This document shows, piece after piece, positions 55,041-62,379 of a stretch of DNA of 64,000 nt (positions are counted from its first letter, which is position 1; each line of letters starts with the position of its first letter). The stretch comes from G963668185 sp965237445 (GTDB taxonomy: Bacteria; Chloroflexota; Dehalococcoidia; Lucifugimonadales; G963668185). Both the position numbers and the translations under genes were made by a program. The DNA is taken from positions 1,116,001 to 1,180,000 of the forward strand of contig OZ250142.1 of NCBI GenBank assembly GCA_965237445.1. Reading direction: 5' to 3'. Under the pieces are notes generated by a model. The model was given only the letters and a program-made list of their open reading frames with translations, was not told where the DNA came from and made no database searches.

Positions 55041-56006
55041 CTACATGACCGCGCGCATGGCGATTATGTGCTCCGGGCCGGAGGCGCAGCAGCCGCCCAC
55101 GATCCGCGCGCCCATATCCAGCCAGTCCTTCACAAACTCTACGGTTCGGGAGGGCGAGTACTCGCCAAGCTGGATGAAGTCACTGCCCTCGGCCGGCAAC
55201 TGGTTGGAGAGCATCTCCGGCTCCTTGAGCTCCGCGAGGGGAGCGTAGCCGAGGTTCGGATATGCGCCGACAACTCCGTCGAAGGCGGGGATCAGCACCT
55301 TCAGGCCGGCAGTGATCGCCTGCGGATTGCTGCACATGAGAAGGACGGCATCGACCGGGTGGCCTTTGAGGGCAGCGGCAAGGTCCGCGAGGCTCTCGCC
55401 GTACTGCATGGAGCCGTCTCCCGCGTTGATGTGCCTCACGCCGAGCCACACCGGCAGGCCGGCCTCGGCGCACGCATCGACGGCGGCGACGCAGTCGTCG
55501 ATGTAGCCCACGTACTCCGGCAGTATCACGTCCGCACCCTCTTCTGCGCACAGCTTCGCGTGGTCGGCGTACTGCTTGCGGTACTCGTCTCCAAGCGCCT
55601 TAGCATCAGGCCGGCCCGATTCCGCGCCGGGTGGAGCGATGCCTGCGGCAACGTACGCGTCGGGATTCTGCGCGTCGCGGGCCTGGACCGCGTTCCGCAT
55701 GGCCGCGCGTGCGTAGTCTTCCCACCTGTCCTCGAGGCCGATCGTGGCCAGGCGGTACGGGATGGTCCAGAAGTTGTTGCTGATGAGCATCTCCGCGCCG
55801 ACGCGCAGGTAGTCCTGGTGTACCTGCTGGACCACGTCGGCGAACTCAATGTTGGCCGTGGCCGACCACGCCTGCTGGCCGGTCTCCGCGGTGGTGTCGA
55901 CCAGCACGTTTGCGCCGCGGCGGTGCAGCTCCGAGCCGGTGCCGCCGTCCATCAGCAGCGGCCCTCCGGTGTTCAGGCGGTCAGATATCGAAAGTGAAGG
56001 CAACAT
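55041..56006 (-). CDS. Homocysteine S-methyltransferase family protein, copy 4
   Basis: 321 residues. Zinc cysteines are 225 (LLMCSNPQAITAGL) and 306/307 (GGCCASGPEH). YPNLGYAPLAELKE is a diverged version of the conserved loop, followed by a longer insert (PEMLSNQLPAEGSDF). The C-terminus is short (MRAVM) compared with the KGA/KAA endings elsewhere. LMDGGTGSELHRRG, with His where most copies have Gln, is shared with copy 5, so these two are probably closest relatives. AAGGAG lies immediately before the ATG. Copy 5 ends 28 bases upstream. Confidence 0.88.
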   Translation of the reverse strand: MLPSLSISDRLNTGGPLLMDGGTGSELHRRGANVLVDTTAETGQQAWSATANIEFADVVQQVHQDYLRVGAEMLISNNFWTIPYRLATIGLEDRWEDYARAAMRNAVQARDAQNPDAYVAAGIAPPGAESGRPDAKALGDEYRKQYADHAKLCAEEGADVILPEYVGYIDDCVAAVDACAEAGLPVWLGVRHINAGDGSMQYGESLADLAAALKGHPVDAVLLMCSNPQAITAGLKVLIPAFDGVVGAYPNLGYAPLAELKEPEMLSNQLPAEGSDFIQLGEYSPSRTVEFVKDWLDMGARIVGGCCASGPEHIIAMRAVM

Positions 56007-56034
56007 CTTCTCCTTTTTGCGTTTAACTGCGATT

Positions 56035-57060
56035 CTACGAGCCCTTGACGACCGGGCGCATGGCCATGATGTGCTCGGGGCCGGAGGCGCAGCAACCTCC
56101 GATGATCCGGGCGCCCATCTCCTTCCACTGCAACGCGAACTCGGCCATGCGAGATGGCGGGTAGCTTTCGGTCTGAAGGATGTCCTGGCCCTTTGCCTCC
56201 TCCTGGTTCGTCAGGAGAGGATTGTCGCGCAGGGGTCCTGTCGGGTTGTAGCCGATGTTGGGGTAAGCGCCGATGACGCCATCGAAGGCGTCGCGCAGGA
56301 CACGGAGTGCGGCAGTCGTAGCGGGCGGATTGCTGCACATGATGAGAATGGCGTCTACCGGGTGGCCTTCGAGCGCCTCCGCAAGGTCCGCGAGGCTCTC
56401 ACCGTAGTGCATGCTGCCGTCGTTGGCGACGTGCCGTACGCCAAGCCACACCGGCTTGCCCGTCTCGGCGCAAGCGTCGACGGACTCGACGCAGTCCGCG
56501 ATGCGGCCCATGTACTCGGGGAGCATGACGTCGGCGCCCTCGCCGGCGATGAGCCGGGCCTGATCGGCGAACTCCTTGTGAAAGCTGTCTCTGCCCATGA
56601 TCTCCACGTCCGGTGGGTTGTTGCCCTTGGGCAATGGCGACACGAGATAGTCCGCTTCTTCAACACCAAACCTCCTCTGGAGATTGGGCGGCGCCATTCC
56701 GCCGGCGACGTACGCTTCCGGGGCCATGTTGTCGCGGGCGGTCACGGCGTTGCGGGCGGCCGCGGTGGCGAACTCTTCCCAGCGGTCTTCGAGTCCGGAT
56801 CGGCGCAGGACCGTGGGGCTGGTCCAGAAGTTGTTGCTGATGATCACGTCGGCGCCCACGCGCAGGTAGTCCTGGTGTACCTGAGTCACCACATCGCCAG
56901 CGTCGACGTTGGCCTGAGCCGTCCACGTCTCGAGACCCTTCGACTCGGTCGCGTCCTTGAGGACGTTAACGCCGCGGCGGTGAAGCTCCGAGCCCATGCC
57001 GCCGTCCATCAGCAGCACCTCGCCCGCGTTCAGGCGATCGGTCACGCTTCTACTTGGCAT
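56035..57060 (-). CDS. Homocysteine S-methyltransferase family protein, copy 5
   Basis: At 341 residues this is the longest copy. Zinc cysteines are 242 (ILIMCSNPPATTAAL) and 323/324 (GGCCASGPEH). LMDGGMGSELHRRG and YPNIGYNPTGPLRD are conserved. The extra length lies in the variable loop, which runs about 33 residues (NLQRRFGVEEADYLV and PLPKGNNPPDVE) between the two conserved motifs, suggesting a lid. AAGGAGG precedes the ATG. The spacer to copy 6 (55 bases) repeats sequence found before copy 6 (GGCATGGCTTCGCGACAGG), showing that gene and spacer duplicated together. Confidence 0.88.
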   Translation of the reverse strand: MPSRSVTDRLNAGEVLLMDGGMGSELHRRGVNVLKDATESKGLETWTAQANVDAGDVVTQVHQDYLRVGADVIISNNFWTSPTVLRRSGLEDRWEEFATAAARNAVTARDNMAPEAYVAGGMAPPNLQRRFGVEEADYLVSPLPKGNNPPDVEIMGRDSFHKEFADQARLIAGEGADVMLPEYMGRIADCVESVDACAETGKPVWLGVRHVANDGSMHYGESLADLAEALEGHPVDAILIMCSNPPATTAALRVLRDAFDGVIGAYPNIGYNPTGPLRDNPLLTNQEEAKGQDILQTESYPPSRMAEFALQWKEMGARIIGGCCASGPEHIMAMRPVVKGS

Positions 57061-57115
57061 TCATGTCCTCCTTATTGCTACGCGCCAGGCATGGCTTCGC
57101 GACAGGCGCCGCCGG

Positions 57116-58102
57116 TCACGCGGCCTCCACGACCGCGCGCTGGGCCAGCGTGTGCTCCGGCCCGGCGGCGCAGCAACCGCCGATGATCTGGGCGCCGAGG
57201 TCCTTCCACTCGCGGGAGATCTCGGCGAGCCGCGACGGGGCGTACCCGCCGAGGTTCAGGAAGTCGCCGGTGTGCTCATAGTCGGGGTACTGGCGGGCCT
57301 TGACCTTTCCGAGTGGAGCGACCGCTGAATAGCCGATGTTCGCATAGCCGCCGATTACACCGCTGTACGTCCGCCTTAGTACCGGGATGCCGGCCGTGAC
57401 CGCTTCTGGCGGGCAGCACATGAGGAGCACTGCGTCGACCGGATGACCCTCGAGCGCGCGGCCAAGGTCCTCCAAGGTCTCACCGTACTGCATGCCGCCG
57501 TCCATGGTGATGTGGCGCACTCCCAGCCACACGGGTAGCCCCGCCTCGGCGCACGCGTCCACGGCGGCCACGCAGTCTTCTATGTGGCCGATGTACTCAG
57601 GGAGAAGCAGGTCCACTCCCTCTTCTGCCAGCAGTTTGGCGTGGTCCGTGAACTCCTTCCTGTAGGCGTCATCGCCGATTAGCTGGACATCAGATCGGTT
57701 GGTGTCGTCGAGTCTGCCCTGCAGGGACGGGGCTGCGATTCCGCCAGCCACGTATGCCTCCGGGTCCATGGCGTCTCGCGCCCTCACGGCGTTGCGGGCT
57801 GCGGCGCGCGAGTACTCCTCCCACCTGTCTGCTAGGCCTACCATGCCCAGACGAGACGGCGTTGTCCAGAAGTTATTGCTGATGATCACGCTTGCGCCGC
57901 AGCGGATGTAGTCTTGATGCACCTGCTGGACCACGTCCGCAAAGTCGACGTTGGCGGTGGCGGACCACGCCATCAGGCCAATGTCCGGAGACGCGCCGGT
58001 TAGCACTTCGGCTCCGCGGCGCTGGATCTCGGAGCCGGTGCCGCCGTCCATCAGCAGCACCTCGCCCGAGTTCAGGCGGTCTGTCACGTTTCGGTTTGGC
58101 AT
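57116..58102 (-). CDS. Homocysteine S-methyltransferase family protein, copy 6
   Basis: 328 residues. Zinc cysteines are 229 (LLMCCPPEAVTAGIP) and 310/311 (GGCCAAGPEH). It forms a close subgroup with copies 7 and 8 (same QRxxVxAA ending and EYSRAAARNAV, RKEF motifs). Near its 3' end about 86 bases are identical to copy 7. YANIGYSAVAPLGK keeps the loop that copy 7 has lost, with Ala for Pro. The variable loop is AAPSLQGRLDDTNRSDV. AAGGAGG precedes the ATG. Confidence 0.88.
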   Translation of the reverse strand: MPNRNVTDRLNSGEVLLMDGGTGSEIQRRGAEVLTGASPDIGLMAWSATANVDFADVVQQVHQDYIRCGASVIISNNFWTTPSRLGMVGLADRWEEYSRAAARNAVRARDAMDPEAYVAGGIAAPSLQGRLDDTNRSDVQLIGDDAYRKEFTDHAKLLAEEGVDLLLPEYIGHIEDCVAAVDACAEAGLPVWLGVRHITMDGGMQYGETLEDLGRALEGHPVDAVLLMCCPPEAVTAGIPVLRRTYSGVIGGYANIGYSAVAPLGKVKARQYPDYEHTGDFLNLGGYAPSRLAEISREWKDLGAQIIGGCCAAGPEHTLAQRAVVEAA

Positions 58103-58165
58103 TCAGTCCTCCTTAATGGCTCATGGCTTCTCGACAGGCATGGCTTCGCGACAGGCGCCCGCCGG

Positions 58166-59137
58166 TCACGCCGCCTTCACGATCGCGCGCTGGGCCAGCG
58201 TGTGCTCCGGCCCGGCGGCGCAGCAACCGCCGATGATCTGGGCGCCGAGGTCCTTCCACTCGCGGGAGAATTCGGCGAGCCGCGATGGAGCATAGTCGCT
58301 GAGGATCAAGAAGTCGCCGACCTGCTCGTAATCCGAGTTCTGGCGGGCCGAGACATTTCCGGGCAGAGCGACTGCCGGGTAGCCGCCGATCACACCGCTG
58401 TACGTTCGCCTGAGCAACGGGATGCCGGCCGTGACCGCTTCCGGAGGACAGCACATGAGGAGGATGGCGTCGACAGGGTGTCCCTCGAGCGCGCGTCCGA
58501 GGTCTTCCAAGGTCTCACCGTACTGCATCCCGCCGTTCGCGGTGACGTGGCGCACGCCCAGCCAAACTGGTAGCCCCGCCTCGGCGCACGCGTCCACGGC
58601 AGCCACGCAGTCATCTTGGTAGCCTACGAATTCGGGGAGAAGCAGGTCCACGCCCTCTCCTGCCAGCACTTTGGCGTGGTCCGCGAACTCCTTTCTGTAG
58701 GCGTCTCCGCCCATAACCTGGACGTCCGACCGGCCATCGTTGCCGCCGCCTCTGAGCTGCATCGGCGGCGGCGCGATGCCGCCGGCAATGTAGACCTCCG
58801 GGTTCATGGCATCGCGCGCCGCCACCGCGTTGCGAACCGCCGCACGCGAGTACTCCTCCCACCTATCGGCGAGGCCGACGGTCCCAAGGCGAGACGGCCC
58901 GGTCCTGAAGTTGTGGCTGATTATCACGTCGGCTCCGCATCGGATGTAGTCCTGGTGCACCTGTTGGACCACGTCCGCGAAGTCAACGTTCGCGATGGCG
59001 GACCAAGCCATCACATTATCCGGAGACGGGCCGGTCAGCCCTCCGGCGCCACGGCGCAAAATCTCGGTCCCGGTGCCGCCGTCCATCAGCAGCACCTCGC
59101 CCGAGTTCAGGCGGTCGGTCACGCTCCTACCTGGCAC
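58166..59137 (-). CDS. Homocysteine S-methyltransferase family protein, copy 7 (loop deletion)
   Basis: 323 residues from a GTG start with AAGGAG upstream. Zinc cysteines are 229 and 305/306 (GGCCAAGPEH). It is the odd one of its subgroup. The conserved YPNIGY loop, present in every other copy, is replaced by GGYPAVALPGN through an in-frame deletion of about six residues. The usual ISNNFWT reads ISHNFRT and GTGSEI reads GTGTEI. Since the PN-G loop lines the active site in this family, copy 7 may have altered or lost activity even though its zinc site is intact. The variable loop is PPPMQLRGGGNDGRSD. Confidence 0.86.
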   Translation of the reverse strand: MPGRSVTDRLNSGEVLLMDGGTGTEILRRGAGGLTGPSPDNVMAWSAIANVDFADVVQQVHQDYIRCGADVIISHNFRTGPSRLGTVGLADRWEEYSRAAVRNAVAARDAMNPEVYIAGGIAPPPMQLRGGGNDGRSDVQVMGGDAYRKEFADHAKVLAGEGVDLLLPEFVGYQDDCVAAVDACAEAGLPVWLGVRHVTANGGMQYGETLEDLGRALEGHPVDAILLMCCPPEAVTAGIPLLRRTYSGVIGGYPAVALPGNVSARQNSDYEQVGDFLILSDYAPSRLAEFSREWKDLGAQIIGGCCAAGPEHTLAQRAIVKAA

Positions 59138-59192
59138 TCAGCACTCCTTCCAGGTCACACGAGGCAGGGTCACACGAGGCAGGCGCCGTCGA

Positions 59193-60179
59193 TCACGCCG
59201 CCTTCACGACATCGCGCTGGGCCAACGTGTGCTCGGGGCCCGTGGCGCAGCAGCCACCGATGATCTGCGCCCCCTGGTCCTTCCACTCCTGGGAGAATCC
59301 GGCGAGCCGCGACGGCGCATAGCCGCCGAGGTTCAGGATGTCGCCGGTGTGCTCGAACTCTTCGTACCCAGGGTCAGTGGGCTTTCCGAGGGGAGCTACG
59401 GGCGAGTAGCCGATGTTCGGGTAAGCGCCGATTACGCCGTCGTACGTCTTGCGCAGAATGGGGATGCCGGCTGTGATCGCCTCGGGAATGCAGCACATGA
59501 GGAGCACAGCGTCTACGGGATGCCCCTCGAGCGCGCGGCCGAGGTCTTCGAGGCTCTCACCGTACTGCATCTCGCCGTCAGCGGTTATGTGGCGCACGCC
59601 CAGCCACACAGGAAGCCCCGCCTCAGCGCATGCGTCCACGGCGGCTACGCAGTCTTCTAAGTAGCCTATGTACTCGGGCAGAAGCAGGTCCACGCCCTCT
59701 TCGGCAAGCAGCTTCGCGTGGTCCGCGAATTCTTTCCTGTAGGCGTCTTCGCCCATGATCTGGACGTCCGACCGGCTCGTGTCTCCGTCTCGACCCTGTT
59801 TGGTCGGCGGGGCGATGCCGCCGGCAATGTATACCTCCGAGCCCATGGCGGCCCGCGCAGCGACCGCGTTGCGCGCCGCGGCTCGCGAGTACTCTTCCCA
59901 TCTGTCCGCCAGGGCGATGGGCTCCAGGCGCGACGGTCCAGTCCAGAAGTTGTTGCTGATGATAACGTCGGCCCCGCATCGGATGTAGTCTTGGTGAACC
60001 TGCTGGACGACGTCCGCGAAGTCGACGTTCGCGGTGGCGGACCACGCCTGCAGGCCTATCTCCGGGGACGCGCCAATGAGCACCTCCGCGCCCCGGCGCT
60101 GGATCTCGGAGCCGGTGCCCCCGTCCATCAGCAGAAGTTCGCCTGCCCCGAGCCGGTCCATCACGTTTCTTGACGGCAT
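59193..60179 (-). CDS. Homocysteine S-methyltransferase family protein, copy 8
   Basis: 328 residues. Zinc cysteines are 229 (LLMCCIPEAITAGIP) and 310/311 (GGCCATGPEH). YPNIGYSPVAPLGK and LMDGGTGSEIQRRG are intact. It belongs with copies 6 and 7 but keeps all conserved loops, so it may be the functional template of that subgroup. The variable loop is APPTKQGRDGDTSRSDV. TAGGAGG lies upstream of the ATG. It is the first methyltransferase after the Cache gene (62 bases downstream of its stop). Confidence 0.88.
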   Translation of the reverse strand: MPSRNVMDRLGAGELLLMDGGTGSEIQRRGAEVLIGASPEIGLQAWSATANVDFADVVQQVHQDYIRCGADVIISNNFWTGPSRLEPIALADRWEEYSRAAARNAVAARAAMGSEVYIAGGIAPPTKQGRDGDTSRSDVQIMGEDAYRKEFADHAKLLAEEGVDLLLPEYIGYLEDCVAAVDACAEAGLPVWLGVRHITADGEMQYGESLEDLGRALEGHPVDAVLLMCCIPEAITAGIPILRKTYDGVIGAYPNIGYSPVAPLGKPTDPGYEEFEHTGDILNLGGYAPSRLAGFSQEWKDQGAQIIGGCCATGPEHTLAQRDVVKAA

Positions 60180-60240
60180 AGTCTTACCTCCTACTTCAAT
60201 TCGTATCTTCCTGTTCAGCTTATCTGAAGAGCGTCTCCCG

Positions 60241-61221
60241 TTACGGGAAAGTTAGGTAAAAGAAGGATCCCGGCGGGAGCAGAAAGTCCACGACGTCGGC
60301 CACTTCGTACCAGCCGGACGCGAAGAGGAGCCCGTCGTGCTTTATCACCCACGCGTGCTTCCTCTCCCTGCGCTCACCGTGCGCTGGGTTCAGGTAGAAG
60401 TAGTCCACCCACTTCCCCTCGTCCGTCGCCGAAACCAACTCACGGCCGAAGTCATATCCGTAAATGTCCTTGCCCAGATCCCCTTTCAGGTCCAGTCCCA
60501 CGTTCCCCGGGATAGTTGCGTGAGAGATGATGACATCGTTTTCGTCTGCTATGAACACGTACCACTGGCCATCGACGCTGGCCGTGGTGTTGTAGTACTC
60601 CAAGGTGGCCTCGCGGCCTTCGTTATCGTAGCGGTTGATGGCCTTTTCCACGAACGCCTTGGTGTATGCGGCCGGATCGGACTTCATCACGGACTCGGAA
60701 GCAGAGCTCCTCTCGTACCAGCCGGACCCGATCAGAAGCCCGTCGTGCTTCACTACCCATGTGTGCTTGACTTCCTGCTGGTTGCGGCGGGAGGGGTTGA
60801 GGAACGTGTAGTCGATCCACTGGCCTTCCTCGGTCGTGGCGATCATCTGCTCCCCGAAGTTCCTGCCGTTGATGTCTGTGCCGAGTACTCCCATCAGATC
60901 GCGTCCCAAGCTGTCAGGAATGGTTGGGTGAGCGACGATCACTCCATCTTCATCGACGATAAAGACGTACCACTCGTCGCTGACGCTCTCTTCGGTGTTG
61001 TAAAAGTCGATTGTGGCTTGGCGGCCGTTCCTGTCGTAGCGCCGCACCGCGTCTTCTACGAAGCGCTTCGTAAAGACGCCTGGCTCCAGCTCGGCGATGA
61101 TGTCGCTGTGCGAGGGTTTCGGCTCGTCGCCGAGTGACAGGGGATCGGGGAAGAAGATAACAATGACCAGCGCGGCTGCCGCCAAGACCACAGCCGTGCC
61201 GATACCAATCTGAGCCTTCAT
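60241..61221 (-). CDS. Double Cache-domain sensor/binding protein
   Basis: I start at the ATG at 61221 (MKAQIGIGTAVVLAA) with GAAGGAGC upstream, giving 326 residues. A single hydrophobic helix (about residues 4-24) is a signal anchor. The rest is two tandem repeats of one Cache-type domain (about 40-165 and 180-315) sharing YNT, WYVFI-DE, LG-DL-G-LG-DI-G and SGWYE motifs. There is no HAMP, kinase or methyl-accepting domain, so the protein displays a ligand-binding module outside the cell without its own output. It lies inside the methyltransferase array between copies 9 and 8, on the same strand. A partner protein for signalling or uptake is likely. Its ligand could be a substrate of the array. 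Confidence 0.82.
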   Translation of the reverse strand: MKAQIGIGTAVVLAAAALVIVIFFPDPLSLGDEPKPSHSDIIAELEPGVFTKRFVEDAVRRYDRNGRQATIDFYNTEESVSDEWYVFIVDEDGVIVAHPTIPDSLGRDLMGVLGTDINGRNFGEQMIATTEEGQWIDYTFLNPSRRNQQEVKHTWVVKHDGLLIGSGWYERSSASESVMKSDPAAYTKAFVEKAINRYDNEGREATLEYYNTTASVDGQWYVFIADENDVIISHATIPGNVGLDLKGDLGKDIYGYDFGRELVSATDEGKWVDYFYLNPAHGERRERKHAWVIKHDGLLFASGWYEVADVVDFLLPPGSFFYLTFP

Positions 61222-61309
61222 CCTAGTGCGCGCTCCTTCAAATGGATTTGAGCCCCGGCGGTCATGCAAACACGCCGGGGCTGATGACGAATTATAGGTG
61301 GCAGGATCG

Positions 61310-62222
61310 TCAGGCGGCCTTCACGACTGGGAGCCATGGCCTCGATGTGCTCGGGCCCGGCGGCACAGCAGCCTCCGATGACCTGGGCGCCCATTTCCAT
61401 CCACTGCTGGGCGAACTCAGCCATCCGCTCGGGCGGATAGCTGCTCGTATCGATGGAGTGCCACTGCTCGGTAATGGACTTCCCGAAATTCGGGTTCTTT
61501 CCGTAGCCGATGTTTGGGTACACGCCGATGATGCCATCGTACACGTCCTGTAGCTGCGGCAGTCCGGCCGTTATGCCCTCGGGGAAGCTGCACATAAGCA
61601 AAATCACATCGACGGGATGACCCCGCAGCGCCGTACCCAGATCGCCAAGCTTTTCGCCCTTGATCTCCATAACGCCGTCGTTGTCCAGGTGGCACACGCC
61701 GAGGAAAACGGGCAGGCCGGACGTGGCGCAGGCGTCTACAGCGATCACCGAGTTCTTGATGGTCCCCACGTATTCCGGCAGCATGAAATCCACGCCAACA
61801 TCGGCGAGCACGCGGGACTGGTCCTCAAACTCCTTGCGAACGTCCTTGTCGGGAGGTGCTACGCCGCCGGCAACGTAGGCCTCGGGGTTCACGTTGTCCC
61901 TGGCCTGCAGTGCAATCTCGCCGCCGGCTCGGGTGTACGCTTCCCAGTTGTCGGCCTCGCCGATTGTCTCCAGCTTGGGACGGCTGGTCCAGAAGTTGTT
62001 GGAAATGATGATGTCGGCGCCGATCTTCAGATAGTCCTCGTGGACCTGCCGCACGACGTTCGGAGCGTCGATGTTGGCAGAGCCGGACCAGACGGCCAGG
62101 CTTTCCATCGTTGAGCCCTTCGAGACGTTGACGCCCCGCCTGCCCAACTCAGACCCGGTGGCGCCGTCCATAAGTAGAACATCTCCGGCGTTGAGCCGGT
62201 CCATTATGCTTCGAGATGGCAT
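61310..62222 (-). CDS. Homocysteine S-methyltransferase family protein, copy 9
   Basis: This is the first-transcribed copy. Zinc cysteines are 211 (LLMCSFPEGITAGL) and 285/286 (GGCCAAGPEH). It has the shortest variable loop (VAPPDKDVRKEF), so the barrel is otherwise minimal, and reads FLGVCHLD where others have WLGVRH. As written, the frame runs on to 61218 with an Arg-rich tail unlike any paralog. At CCC 61329-61331 the removal of one C gives the family ending A-P-V-V-K-A-A and a stop at 61310-61312, so I use that end (303 residues). GGGAGG precedes the ATG. The promoter region is shared with the amine oxidase. Confidence 0.85.
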
Positions 62223-62262
62223 GTCCGCCTCCCACTCTCAGATAAGATTTTCCTAGGTCAAC

Positions 62263-62274
62263 ATTGTATACAAT
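62263..62274. promoter_or_regulatory. GntR/FadR-type operator palindrome
   Basis: ATTGTATACAAT is a perfect 12-bp palindrome midway between two divergent genes (copy 9 start 62222, amine oxidase start 62380). It fits the TNGTNNNACNA consensus of FadR-subfamily GntR regulators. No regulator gene lies in the window. It could control both transcripts. Confidence 0.5.
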
Positions 62275-62379
62275 CGCCTAAAATGTTGGAATGCGGCGGT
62301 CCTTGAATCGAGCCAACACGCAACCCAGAGGCGGGCTCTGCCGCAGCTACCATAGAACGCGCGCAGGGGAGGTATGCTC

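Noticed and set aside
61218..61309. Arg-rich 36-residue tail on methyltransferase copy 9, whose stop overlaps the Cache ATG
   Set aside because: No other copy has it; a one-base change at CCC 61329 gives the conserved VVKAA ending and stop, so the overlap is coincidental.
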